A DNA stretch of 64,000 bases, taken from Bugula neritina. Its lineage: Eukaryota; Bryozoa; Gymnolaemata; Cheilostomatida; Bugulidae. The DNA lies in the NCBI GenBank assembly GCA_964035545.1, contig OZ037773.1:4331751-4395750 (forward strand). The letters are read 5' to 3'. Below are positions 40,408 to 53,763 of this stretch, one piece after another. Below the pieces are notes generated by a model. It was not told the origin of the DNA. It was given only the letters and a program-made list of their open reading frames with translations, and did not search any database. The position numbers were made by a program, and so were the translations under genes. Position 1 is the stretch's first letter. Every line of letters begins with the position of its first letter.

Positions 40408-41985
40408 TTCTATCTAACCTTGCTATTGCTGCGGTGCATGTCTTCTGTATATAGAATGATGAAATTGGCATTGAGGTGTTACATTTGTCTAGATCATTTA
40501 CGGTGAATGCTGGGTCCATGCTATAGTGGAAATGATGTGTGCATTGTTCTATTTGTGCTCATCAATTCCGCTTCGCATTCGCCTAGCATTAGATTTTTCA
40601 AGTTATTTTGATTTATTCCATTTTTAGCATTAAAGTTATTATTATTGAAACATTCCAATCTGCTATGTGCTTGTGGTACAGCAGGAGTTGGTTTTAGCTC
40701 TGCCGTGCAGTTTGATATCTCTACATGCAGTGCTACAGTTTTCTTTCTTTCAACATTCCAAGTTTAGACTTTTACTTCCACATTCCATATTTAGACTTTG
40801 TAAGTCTGTTATTAGCTGTATTTCCTTACGCTGTAACTCTATGTACTTCACATTTTAATATGTTATTCAGTTATGTCTATTAGATATTATGTCATTTTTA
40901 CAATTTTAAACTCTTATGTACAAAATAATATATGATTTTTATACAACCAAGCCACCAGTCTAATGTGTGCTATTCTTATTATGGGCAGATGACCTTGCTG
41001 ATTGCTGCATAATTAAATGTTTGAAATTTTTGATGTGGAAGATAATTTCTCATGATGGATTTCTGGATTACACTTTGCAAAATTATTATTCAGTTAATAG
41101 GTTTCCAAAACCTTCCAAAACGCTGAAATATTGGGTCTTTTAGTGGGGCCCTGATTTATAGCCACACTTATTCAAGATTACAACTTTCTTTTAACAAAAA
41201 TTCAAGCTGCCATTGGTTATTTATTAACGATTTTATATATGATTTTAATTGCTGATAACAAATTACAGGTACATGTATTATATATAACAATATAATAACA
41301 ATAAATACATTCAATTGCCATAATTAGCAATAAATTGTTTTTATGCAATGAAGCGGAACAATATATAGAGAGATGAGTATAAATACAAAGAATCTAAATA
41401 ACCCCATGCAGGCATACAAAGCAGATATAGAGCTAAATCCATTATGATAAGGTAGGTCTGTATGCTTGTCTCCTACTAAACAACATAGCTAGTTGTACAT
41501 ATTATTTAGAGAAAATCTAAGGTTTACTAATATTCTATAACCAGTGTTCTATACAAAATATGTTGAGCAAAGGTAAAACACAAGTAAAAATGAAATTTAG
41601 CTGGTGATCAACTTCAATTGATGTTTCTTTGGCTGTTTATTGTACAAATATTCATGTACCAATAACTCTCAAACTTGTGCTGGTGGCAATTAGGACTTAC
41701 AACTTTGGCCACAGAAACAGCTGATCGCAGCGCATGTATAACTGGTTAATCCTTCTGTTTTACATGTATGCATGCGTGCTTGCGCACTCGTGCTCGTGTG
41801 CGTGCGTGTATGTGTGTGTACCTGTGTGTGCTTGTGCGTGTGTGTGTGTACATATGTGTGCATACATATGTGTGCATGTGCAAGTGCATTGCACGGGTCT
41901 TGTATATATTGCACAAAGCTTAAACAGCTGTTGTACACAGGTAGAGATCCATGTTTATGTACGGAATCACATCCAATAGCCCAAC

Positions 41986-42002
41986 CACGCACACACACAC
42001 GC

Positions 42003-42059
<57 letters not shown>
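41986..42059. repeat. (CA)n microsatellite
   Basis: CA tract ending directly at the AG before the candidate exon at about 42060. Confidence 0.95.
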
Positions 42060-42061
<2 letters not shown>

Positions 42062-42092
42062 TGTCTTTTGCAGTCAAAGTCTTCTACTAATC

Positions 42093-42269
42093 ATGGCAAC
42101 TGTATCTCTTTTGCTCATCCAACCAGCTGAAACAATTTCCTCTCGCTCAGGAAGAAATTGTACAGATAATGAGTTGCTTGAGAATGCAGACGAATGCACA
42201 GAAAATATTTACTCTTTCTTGAAGACTTCATGCCACCATACATCTGGAGGTGTGTCTACTAGAAGTTAG
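42093..42269 (+). CDS. Possible small secreted Cys-containing peptide (weak)
   Basis: A frame of 58 residues from ATG (42093) to TAG. The frame is open upstream through an acceptor-like TTTTGCAG (42072) and would add SQSLLLI, so the hydrophobic stretch SLLLIMATVSLLLI could be a signal peptide continued from an earlier exon. Three cysteines follow (NCTDNE, ECTENI, SCHHT). A donor-like GGAG|GTGTGT at 42251 means more exons may follow. No homologue recognised; it could be chance. Confidence 0.25.
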   Translation: MATVSLLLIQPAETISSRSGRNCTDNELLENADECTENIYSFLKTSCHHTSGGVSTRS

Positions 42270-44935
42270 TTATAAACTGACTGCACACAGCGTTACTATG
42301 CGCTGCAGTAACTATATAACTAGTGAGCCGTGAATATTGTGTATAATTAATTAAAGTTTTAGGTAATGATTTTCATGTTTTATGAGATAATTTAATGCAA
42401 TATACTATATTTATCGCATGCATTTATACCTGTTTTAAATATTATAATACTCTATATAGATGAATGGTTTTCAATATTGATGTGCATTACATACGGCTGT
42501 TGCTATAACTGACTGCATTAAACATGCGTAATTGCGGTGATGTGTAAAGTTGGTTTCTCCTACTTTTTTACATCACCAAGAAGAGTGTGGGCATCATTTG
42601 GTGTTTAGAGAACAATCCTAAGTTTTTTTAAGCACAAACCTAGTGTTCTATAGCCATCAAAAAACAATTGCTTTGTACCTTACGGTAAATAATCTGATAA
42701 AATCGTGAGTCTATACCAACAAATATCTTGTGTGCCATACATGCAGGTGATACATCCTGACTGCACTGTACATAGAATAAGATAGGCTGTATATGTTGTA
42801 GCTCAGGATACCAGTGCTGATGTAACAGACAAAAAAGGACTTCGAGCAATGACCTGCCACTGCTGCACCATCTACCAGTTTTGCACAATTAGTGAATTCT
42901 TACAGCATTGCCATCTCGTAGAATAATTGTGTTTATTATATTGGTTTCTGCCATTTACTCTGCTGAGGCTATAATATTCAACTGTTACTTATAATGTACA
43001 TGTATTTACATATTTTTTAATATTTTGGTTGATCATCATAATAAATGTATTTTTATAGAGAGTCTATAAAGCAATGAAAAACTGTTTTGCAACCTAATAA
43101 CAATTGCATTTTATATTATTAATTACTTCGGTTTAAAAACGTAATATTAAAAATAGTTTATTAGTATATTTATATTACAGTTTCTTAAATGTAGTTAAAT
43201 ATTTCTATATGTTGAGGTTTTGGTAGACTTTAAATGTCTGCTTATATATTTATAATATAAAACAATTGAAAATATCAGCACACCGGATGGTAACTACTGA
43301 ATTTCTGTCTCATATCAATAACAGAAGTACATCAAACTGCTCATCAATTGTCATAGTGTAAGTTACTTGAAACTGATTATAGCTTAATGCAATGCATTTC
43401 ATGCTATAAGGAAGGAAATGTAATGCAAATTAATTTAATGCCAACCACTACTGCTAGCCATTTTCACCATAGAACTATAACTATAGTTTCAGTTAAGTAA
43501 TTTTCACCACTAGAGCTACAATTCACTTTAGAATAACTCAGATTGTAAATAAAACACATAGCTTATAATCACAATGTTGGTAGAGACATTTGTAGGGTCT
43601 AAATTGGAATGGGGGCCTCACAGAGACCAACCCTTAGCATTGAACGTCAGATCGGAGGGAAGAGGGGCTTCAAAAACAATGTTGGTGCTTTAGAGTGTAG
43701 AAGATAGTGACGTACCTTAGATATATTGGATATGTGAATCAACTGACATAATATAGTAAAGAACTGGTCACCACCAGAACCAATAGTAATAGTAGCAGCA
43801 GCAATAGTGATAGAAAAACGAATTTTTATCCAACGCATTGTTATTTACAGAACTCATGCTTGACTACAGATGACATGGAATTTAAAATGAAAATCAATTA
43901 CTTTGCCAGCCATTAGTTGAAGGTATATCTCAACGCTAAGTAAACCATCTTCTCCATCTAGTTTAAGTTTAGTATAAATGTATATATATGCGCGTGTATG
44001 CATACTGTTAGCTCTGTTGTGTGCTCATGAAGAGCAAGCAACTCCTGAAGTTATACTGATGCAATGAAAAAGACTAGCCCAGTGGTTGTATTGTGTTGGA
44101 GTTGCAACAGTAATTTAATGCTCATAATGAGTGGCAAACCTTTTACTACATCTTGATAATTTGATTGATTTGTGGTAACTGCAACTGCAAACTGTTTTCA
44201 CCAAATCAGTAGGTTACAGATTTTTAACATTGGGCAGTGCAACTGTTTTGAAGTGACAATCAATAAACATATGTTATTGTAAATTTAGAACAGCTCTGCT
44301 ATGATGGGTGTGATGTAAAAGAAAGGGGAGCTGTTAAACTAAAACTGAGAAGAAAATGAACTATAATTAGCCCTACACTCATTGTGTGTTGATATTACAT
44401 AATATATATTACAGTTTGTGTAAGGAAAAAGCTGATGGTAGCTTGCAACTGGTCTACTACCGGTGTAGGATAATCTAGTCTAGACAAGTATTATCTGCGG
44501 ATTACTGGTGTAAGTTATAAATCCTATCATATATCTACCATTCAACTCACAGCTCTTATAACTGTTTTTGTAATGGTGTGACTGCAGGTAAACCCTGAAC
44601 AGTAGTTGTAAAAGTTGCTAAGGTGATTCATGTTTATAAACAGCACTTGAACAAGCTATATCAGTAGTGGGCTTGAACATAATTATATTGATTTGTGAAA
44701 TTCCCAGCCCTGGGATTGACAATTACTGGAATGCAGGTTATAAAAGCCGAATGGAAGATTATACTGTGTATTCAGTTGCTTATGTATACACTGCTCTACA
44801 TAATTTAGACATAAACTAATTAAGACAAGTTGACAAGTGCATAGAAATTTTTTTACAGAGCCCAATATCTTTCGAAAAGGTTCATTAATAATTTATTATT
44901 TACAGGTTTGAACAACTCTTAAAGTTAACATTGGT

Positions 44936-44951
44936 GGCCCTGAAAAGGGCC
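44936..44951 (-). terminator. Histone 3' stem-loop of H2B
   Basis: On the minus strand GGCCCTTTTCAGGGCC, a 6-bp stem with 4-base loop, followed by ACCAA. Matches the metazoan replication-dependent histone mRNA 3' processing element; about 30 bp after the stop codon. Confidence 0.95.
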
Positions 44952-44980
44952 GTTGGGGTTAGTAGTGGAAATTGGCCAGA

Positions 44981-45349
44981 TTACTTGGAGCTGGTGTATT
45001 TGGTGACTGCCTTTGTACCCTCAGATACAGCGTGTTTGGCTAATTCTCCTGGGAGAATTAGTCTTACTGCGGTCTGAACTTCTCGGCTGGTAATGGTGGA
45101 TCTTTTATTGTAATGAGCAAGTCTTGATGCTTCACCAGCAATTCTCTCAAAAACATCATTGACGAAACTGTTCATGATTGACATTGCTTTGCTGGAGACA
45201 CCAGTGTCAGGATGGACCTGCTTTAAGACCTTATAAATGTAGATTCCATAGCTTTCTTTCCTTTTCCTCTTCTTTTTCTTATCGCCAGTGCGGGCTGCCT
45301 TAGCCTTTCCTGCTTTCTTTGCACCTTTAGAGCTAACTTTAGGAGGCAT
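44981..45349 (-). CDS. Histone H2B
   Basis: Intronless, 122 residues starting [13 protein letters not shown] basic N-terminal tail is followed by the conserved histone fold ([62 protein letters not shown]) and ends TSSK. An upstream in-frame ATG at 45394 is ignored because H2B proteins begin MPP. Divergently paired with H2A; the 3' end carries the histone stem-loop. It forms the H2A-H2B dimer of the nucleosome and is expected to be expressed in S phase, since it has a stem-loop and no poly(A) signal. Confidence 0.98.
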   Translation of the reverse strand: MPPKVSSKGAKKAGKAKAARTGDKKKKRKRKESYGIYIYKVLKQVHPDTGVSSKAMSIMNSFVNDVFERIAGEASRLAHYNKRSTITSREVQTAVRLILPGELAKHAVSEGTKAVTKYTSSK

Positions 45350-46032
<683 letters not shown>

Positions 46033-46062
46033 CTGTCCGACTAGACCCCAACTAAACCCAAT

Positions 46063-46078
46063 GGCCCTTTTCAGGGCC
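46063..46078 (+). terminator. Histone 3' stem-loop of H2A
   Basis: GGCCCTTTTCAGGGCC followed by ACCAA, about 30 bp after the H2A stop. Confidence 0.95.
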
Positions 46079-46557
46079 ACCAATTCATTTCTTAGAGTGT
46101 TCTCTGTACATCATTACTATGCCAAATAATTCTATTAACTACGAAATATAATGCATTTCATAGCTTAATTTTGATGCTCATTCAAGTGATTCATATGTCT
46201 ACTTGTAGTTGTCAGGTTACTGAGTGGATCTGCTTAGCAAACAGGTTGTATGCGTGCTCAGTACTGTAGTTTGCACTTTATGAATAAATAGAGTAACTAT
46301 AGCAATAAGTATCGGCAGCTGTGAATATGCTCATTCATAATACTGGACAAGTCGCATAGCATACTACTATAATGCATGAAATGGTAATTGCGGGTTGCTC
46401 CTACATTAAATAAATTCACTCTTCACAACCACGGACTCACCAGTAGGACAAAATTAGCCTTCAATGCATCTCGTTATTTTAAATTTTCTTTTACTAAAAC
46501 TGGTACTACAAGGCACGCAAAATTGAGAACATGAACAACACTTTGGTAGGAAATGGT
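46079..46557. other. Spacer between histone pairs
   Basis: AT-rich, no gene; the two tail-to-tail genes H2A and H4 terminate into it. Confidence 0.6.
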
Positions 46558-46573
46558 GGCCCTGAAAAGGGCC
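46558..46573 (-). terminator. Histone 3' stem-loop of H4
   Basis: Minus-strand GGCCCTTTTCAGGGCC followed by ACCA, 24 bp after the H4 stop. Confidence 0.95.
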
Positions 46574-46597
46574 GTTGGGGTTGAAGGGTCAACTAGT

Positions 46598-47593
<996 letters not shown>

Positions 47594-47619
47594 ATTACTT
47601 GAAGCTATACAACCCCAAC

Positions 47620-47635
47620 GGCCCTTTTCAGGGCC
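47620..47635 (+). terminator. Histone 3' stem-loop of H3
   Basis: GGCCCTTTTCAGGGCC followed by ACCAA, 26 bp after the H3 stop. Confidence 0.95.
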
Positions 47636-48621
47636 ACCAACATAATCTGGAGTCTGTTCAACTTTATTACATTTAATCTATCAAAATTTTGATAACACTG
47701 CTAGTGCTAGTAATAGTATAGTTAGTACAGACAGTTGTCGGTCAGGTTGGGCTGTGAAGTTTAATAATATGGGTTAATTTAGCTTAAAGCTAATTGTAAT
47801 GGCAGAAATCTAAATTCCCTCAACGCATTTCAAAGTGCACTGAGAAAATCTGATATATATTAAATTCATTTGATCAAATACATCATACTTGTTACCATGT
47901 TGATGTAATGAATTGTGATGTGCAGAGGGTGCACATGTCAACTTCCAAATGCATCTAACTGATGGCTGTAAAACTAGAAATAAGCCAATTCTTCAGAATC
48001 ACTCTGAAAATGAAACTAGAATTAAAGCTCATGTGCTGTCATTTGTGCTACTAGAAACTGCCCCGCGTCCATGCTTCTTGAGTTATTAGTCATTTTTATG
48101 AGTAGATAACTCTAACACAATTGCCCAGCTTTGTAGTTTCTTTTGTGCAACTATTACAACAGACTATGTAGTTAAAATGGAAGACAGTAGTACTCGTCTA
48201 ACTATTGTATTATAGTATGCATTATAAACACACAAAATTATAATTCAGTTACAGAAAAACCAAAGCAAAAATAAATTTACATTGTGCAAATGTAATATTA
48301 ATTGTCTATTATGCTTTATGCATTCAACAAGCTCAATGGCTTGTTTCACAAATTTTGACTAAAATTATTACGGCTACAACAATCAATATGGACAGGATTA
48401 GTTGTTGAGAGATCTCTGGTCTCTCACAGTATCAGAAACAGTATATAATTTTGTCTAGGAAAATAAAAGAGCTCTAGCTAGGGCATAAAAATATATAGCA
48501 AGTTTAAATTAATCACCGACTAGAGAACAATGCATGTATAGAATGTATATTAGGTAATCAGAGCATGAGTTGTGGTCTTTGATCTTCCACCAAAAGTCTG
48601 AGGAAGTTGGGGCTAGTCTGT
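47636..48621. other. Spacer between histone H3 and GPR137
   Basis: AT-rich, no coding exon seen; includes the presumed GPR137 3' UTR at its right end. Confidence 0.6.
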
Positions 48622-51600
48622 TCACGTCCCGTTATACTGTGGCTGTTGACTTGACCGAGAGACGGAATGAGGTCTACTTAGCCTTGGATCATAAACAGGT
48701 GCCCTCCCTACAGGGTGGTCGGCCTGCAGCCCATTGTTTATTGAACCATAAGTATGTCTGCTAAAGAATAAAACTGCTATTGTATTGCTGTGAGACATGA
48801 GATAAATATCATAAAATCAAACCAAAAAATATGGATAAGTCATCGGGGTGAGTCAGTGAAATACTAATAGGAAGTCAGTGACAGCGACAGTAACAGGAAG
48901 CAAAGAGACGCCAGCCAATGAATAATGAAAGTTAGACACATAATTTACCTGATGCCACTGAATGAATTGGATGCGTATCTGGCACTCAAATCTTCCTCGC
49001 TGTCGTACCGTCTCGGGTTGTCAAAGAAATACTGCTGACGGTAACTAATGTCGTCTGAGTTGACCTAAAATCAATTTGAACATTTAAGAAAAGAATAAAT
49101 TTTCCAGCAATTTTCCCACAGATTGAGTTTATAATCTATTGTAATATCTAAAAAGACTTTGTTCTCACAATACATTGATTTATATATTCATTCAAGACAT
49201 GCGTTAAAATGTAAAAAAAGAAGATCGAACTGTCAAATTTCAAAAGAAAAAAATTCAAAAATTAAATATTTTTTGTTTGTACCACTAGTACTCAGCCTTA
49301 AGAGACCAAAACAATCACTAAACTTGAGAGTTGTCTCACCTCCATGACGCTAGAAGGTTTTTGCACACGGAAGAAGATGGTGACAACGAGAGTGGGTAGA
49401 ATCTCCCAGATGAACAGGATTATGAGATAGACAGGATAGTAGTACTTCTGACTCAGGTCCACTAGGTCGGCCTGCAAACAGCAACTATGAGAACTGGAGG
49501 GGCAAGTTTATTACAGGGCTATTTAGCCAGAAGGCCAGTTATTTAGCAGGCTAAAATACTCATGTACTATTGCCAAGCTGGTCAACAATGGTCCAACATA
49601 TTAGAAGGCCTGTCAGGACAGGTTTATTAAAGACCAATTTACTAAGTGGGCCAGTTTATAAAAGGCCAACCTATCAGTGAGTTTGTTTATCAGCTACTGA
49701 GTGCATCTTGGTGCTTTTACAGTAGGAGATAATTCCAAAGTGATTTAGCAGATGGGACCACCCACTTGAAGGTTGATGATTTATAGATTATGTAACTATG
49801 ATATCAGTAATTAGTTTAGCATGTTGTCATGTGCTAAGACTTGGCCTTGGCATGTTCAATAAAACAGTCGTGTGATTCAATGATAAGATAATCAACTCAC
49901 TACTGAAATACAAACAGCTTCAGTGCAACACTATATTATCAACTGAATATTGAAAATAAAGCTTTGGAGATAACACCAGAATGTGAAAACAATACAAGTA
50001 TGCCCAGGTAGCACACTAGCACACATCAAATTTTAGTATTAATAACAAAATCACAGTCTAAGACAGCTACAGACTATTTACAGAAACAGAAAATTCGGCT
50101 ATTCAAATTGCCAAGTTGTATTGTCGAAACTTTTATATTTTGATATTTTATAGGCGACAATCAGGGTGCAAAAAGGGGTTCAGATGTGACCCCCCACCCA
50201 ACAGCACTCTGCATTTTAGTGAAACTGAAACCACATAAAACAGACTACAAGCAGCTGACATCTGAAAGTTGACACTTGCACAAGTATCAACGACATGTGA
50301 ATGTATGCCCCATTTTATAAAAATAGACTATGAATCAGTTGAAGGACTACTTTAAATCATACTCAGTTATCTGTTTGTGCATAATATTCAACTGATACTT
50401 TGATAAGAGTCGAGGGCAAAACACAGCATTTGTGTGCCACATAAAGATAAGCAGAGTCACTCACTGCATTTGCTGCAGTCCTGCTATCAGCTGCTACTAA
50501 GTGCCAAAATTTTGCAGGCCAACAAAGCTAAAGGGCTCACAATTATTAAGTTTTGATTGAATGTAAGGTGGAGTGACCATAAAAGCCACGTGACCTTGAC
50601 CTATAGCAAATGACCTTGACTCTACTCACCTGATCAGTGACATTAATCCAGCCGTAGCCAAAGTTGGGAAGCTGCTGCTGCTGATCCAGAGAGAGAAGGA
50701 TGAGACAGAGGGCGTTATATACAGCCCTCGATGCATATATGAACACAATAAATATGCAGGTGGTCCAGGACTGGCACAGGTTTGTCCCCTATTCATAAAA
50801 ACACGGTCTATATTTCAGTGAGGAAGGGGGAGCACACCGCCTCCCTGCTCTCTTAGACATTATAATGTTGAATTTTGCCAAAAGAAAAGGAAGTCACAAG
50901 GGATGAAATCATATCAGCTAAAAGCAGTGAATGACATCAAACAGTTTATGGGTCCAAATGGTAATTACCTGACTCCAAAAGTTGTATAATGGAGCCATTC
51001 AAAGGAGCATCTTTTAAAACATTATTGCAAACCTGCCTGTATAGTTGGTTTCTTTTTAATAGTAAAACACAAATATAACTTTTATTCAATATTTAATAAA
51101 AATTGAAACTTCATCTTAAAACAAAACTCAAATTTAGTTTCTATACCTAGATGACTGATCGGCACAGCTACAATACATTCAGTATTACAGCATTGTATTA
51201 CTGTACTATTGAATTAAATTACGGAATTGCGTGTATTAAAAGGTGACTAACCCGTGACTCCAACAAAGTCCGTGCGTTAGCCACTTTGTTTAAAGTAAAT
51301 ATCCAGTAGGAAAGAGCAATACCATGGACAACAAACAGAGATCCATTTATCGCCACCCGCGCCTGCAACGTAGACGTGGAGCTTCACAACATGCACTACA
51401 GGAACAGTTAAATACACCGTAGAAGGGTACTGTGGCTGCTACATGTACACAATAATAAGCACAAACAGCAAAGTTTAGCGACATATTGTATACACAGGAG
51501 AACATATGATGCTACTAGTTATAAGACTAGCATAGTAGAGTTATCTGATTATAAATTATCTATATTAGACCAGTTCCTTCAATTGGTTGGTACGACAGCA

Positions 51601-53763
51601 TGTTTCATTTCATTAATGCAGATATTTAGATGCCTATATATTGTATATGGCAGATAATTCCTTGTATATAAGCATATAATATAAGCATGCTGCTTGTGCA
51701 AGCATCACTAGTGAGTTGCATATAAGCATATATAAGCATATTGTTTGTGTAAGCATCACTAGTGAGTTGCATATAAGCATATATAAGCATATTGTTTGTG
51801 TAAACACACAGATATTCATTTAGAGGGTATGATTTGCTTACAAAGAGAACGTTTATGGCGGTTGGACAAGATTCTGATTTGTACATCTGAGCTAAAACCC
51901 CGCACACGGCATTCACTGTGGTGAAGATGAATACCGAGAGGGTACACAACACTCGCACACGATTTCTACAAAGAGAGAAGTAACAGAGCTTGTTTTGTGT
52001 GCGTGTCATTGTATAACATGAAAATAGACAAATACATTACAGATAAGATAAGCTTGTTGGATTGTGAGCTGAAAATGAAATGTCATTTAGGACAAAAATA
52101 GTTGACACAGTATAACAACTCAATCAAGGTGATATGTCAGCATTAAAGACATCACCTGTCCACATCAAGCACAGATTACATAATACCTGATGATACTAAG
52201 TGCTACAAACAAAAACTACTGAACAGAAAAAGCGCGGTACATTGACAGTGCCTGGGTTCCGCAAAGTCTTAATGGCTGATCGACTATCCCCCTCCCTCTC
52301 TATAAACTGTAAGTATTTATTCTAGTGGCAATCCCCCAGAAAGCTGGCTAACAGTTTATAGGTGTAAAGAGACACTGGAAAATATTCGCTGGGGATTGTT
52401 TTAGTTGTGGGAGTTTGGCAACTGAGCATACATGTGTCCTATACATCAGAATAGCTGCCAAGAATGTATGACTAATTGAAGCCTACACACTTAGTGCGGA
52501 GTGATATATAACTAATGCAGCATACTATGAAATATGCTCTGTTGTAACTCTGATGTAATAAACAGAGAACGATACAGCAAAGAAGATCAGAATGTAGAGG
52601 TATTGTGAGGCAATATAAATTTGACAATTGACAGTATTTATCAAGAGAGAGAGAAAGCAGCCGTGGTCTAGGGGTTAGAGCGTTTGCCTAGTGAACACAA
52701 AGTCATGAGTTCGTAACGCAATAAAGGCCTTTGGTGAAGTTAGAAAGAGCATCCAGTCATAATTGCTCCTGTGCCTCATCTAAATAAGTCCTTAGCTAGC
52801 TTTAACAAAAACCCCTTCCATCAGGGGTTTTTTCACAGAGATGGTGACTATAAACTTGCGTGAGTATTTATCAATAGAGAAATGAAAAGCACAAAACAAG
52901 CTGTGACAATATTTTTTAATGTCAGCAAATCCAATTTAAAAAATTATACAAGTACCAAAAACTAAACTATCCCACGCATTAAGATAATTAACTCAGGAGA
53001 TAAAATCTGAATTCAATACTCACTTGTAGACTCGAGCTGATTGGGGATACTTTGCTTTTATGACAACCTAAAAGGAAACCAAAACCTAGCATTACATGTG
53101 AAGTCTCAAGACCACTGCAGATCTGTACTGCGTTGCAGTTTCATCTCAGTTAGACATCACTTTTACAGGAAGATGGAGACTAAAGCCAAAACTTGAACCC
53201 TGGAGGCAATAAATTTCTACATTACCTGAACCCAAACCTACCTGAGAGAAGAATTACCTGAGCTCACACTTACCTGAGAGAAGAATTACCTGAGCTCAGG
53301 CCTACCTGAAAGAAGAATTACCTGAGCCCACATTTACCTGAGAGAAAAAGGCCACAAGGAGAACCAGGGTGGTAAACTGCAGCACAACAGGGAGGGAGTA
53401 GAGGAGCCAGTTGGAGAAGGGATCTAGATTGTTGGCAATTATTACATCAGTGAAGTAGAAAGAGAAAAGAGTGACTCTAAGTGCAGCCCAAACTAAGCAT
53501 AAAAGCAGAAAGACTGTCTGGTAACTTCGCTTCTTATGTTTATAGTAGAGGATCATCCACAGCTGCACATAGACAAAGAGAAAGATCAGACTGAAGATTA
53601 CTATGCACGTTATTGTCAACCCCAATTGAGTGGCATAAGATAGTGATGGCCGTAAGGTAGGCATAGTGTTTACAGTTGCTCTAACTAGGTCTCCCTCCTT
53701 CAGTGGGCTGTCAATGTAGCTGTTCAGTTCAGAGGTATTCATGTGGCTTGAAAGTAAAGTCAT
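48622..53763 (-). CDS. GPR137: GPR137 family seven-transmembrane protein
   Basis: Eight coding exons on the minus strand with consistent phases, 416 residues: 53763-53338, 53067-53024, 51965-51842, 51362-51252, 50788-50630, 49471-49340, 49064-48949, 48760-48622. Several hydrophobic segments are visible (LGLTITCIVIFSLIFLFVYV, VFLLLCLVWAALRVTLFSFY, LPVVLQFTTLVLLVAFF, and later ones). The signature GYGWINVTDQADL followed by LFIWEILPTLVVTIFFRV matches the conserved late region of GPR137/GPR137B/GPR137C. The tail is hydrophilic and Ser-rich with a YGSINN motif. Vertebrate relatives are lysosomal membrane proteins linked to mTORC1 and Rag GTPase control; that role is inferred here. A single gene stands for the vertebrate A/B/C set. 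Confidence 0.93.
51685..51815. repeat. ~51-bp tandem repeat in GPR137 intron 3
   Basis: Two to three units of TGTGTAAGCATCACTAGTGA plus GTTGCATATAAGCATATATA, just beside the donor of exon 3. Confidence 0.8.
52657..52863 (+). mobile_element. tRNA-derived SINE, copy 1
   Basis: The head resembles a tRNA gene: A-box-like TGGTCTAGGGGTTAGAGCG and B-box-like GAGTTCGTAACG. The body contains AGAGCATCCAGTCATAATTG and CTCCTGTG...AATAAGTCCTTAGC, shared with the copy at 62487-62683. Sits inside GPR137 intron 2. Confidence 0.75.
53239..53350. repeat. GPR137: 32-bp minisatellite carrying splice donors, GPR137 intron 1
   Basis: About 3.3 units of ACCTGAGAGAAGAATTACCT plus GAGCTCACACTT (plus strand). On the coding strand each unit supplies two CAG|GTA donor sequences; the one nearest the exon is the inferred donor of coding exon 1 (exon end 53338). 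Confidence 0.9.

Larger units (their letters stand above)
40408..44935. other. Intergenic between L1-type gene and histone cluster
   Basis: The first few hundred bases are probably the 3' UTR of the adhesion gene (ATTAAA at 40629). The rest is AT-rich with a CA/GT tract at 41760-42059 and one weak candidate exon at 42093-42269. No other gene seen. Confidence 0.5.

Noticed and set aside
51626-52009. Minus-strand frame with repeated NNMLIYAYMQLTSDA
   Set aside because: Only its first part (51842-51965) is a GPR137 exon; the rest runs into a tandem repeat in the intron.
52657-52730. A tRNA gene
   Set aside because: Box-like motifs are present but the cloverleaf is degenerate and a SINE body follows; a related copy occurs at 62487.
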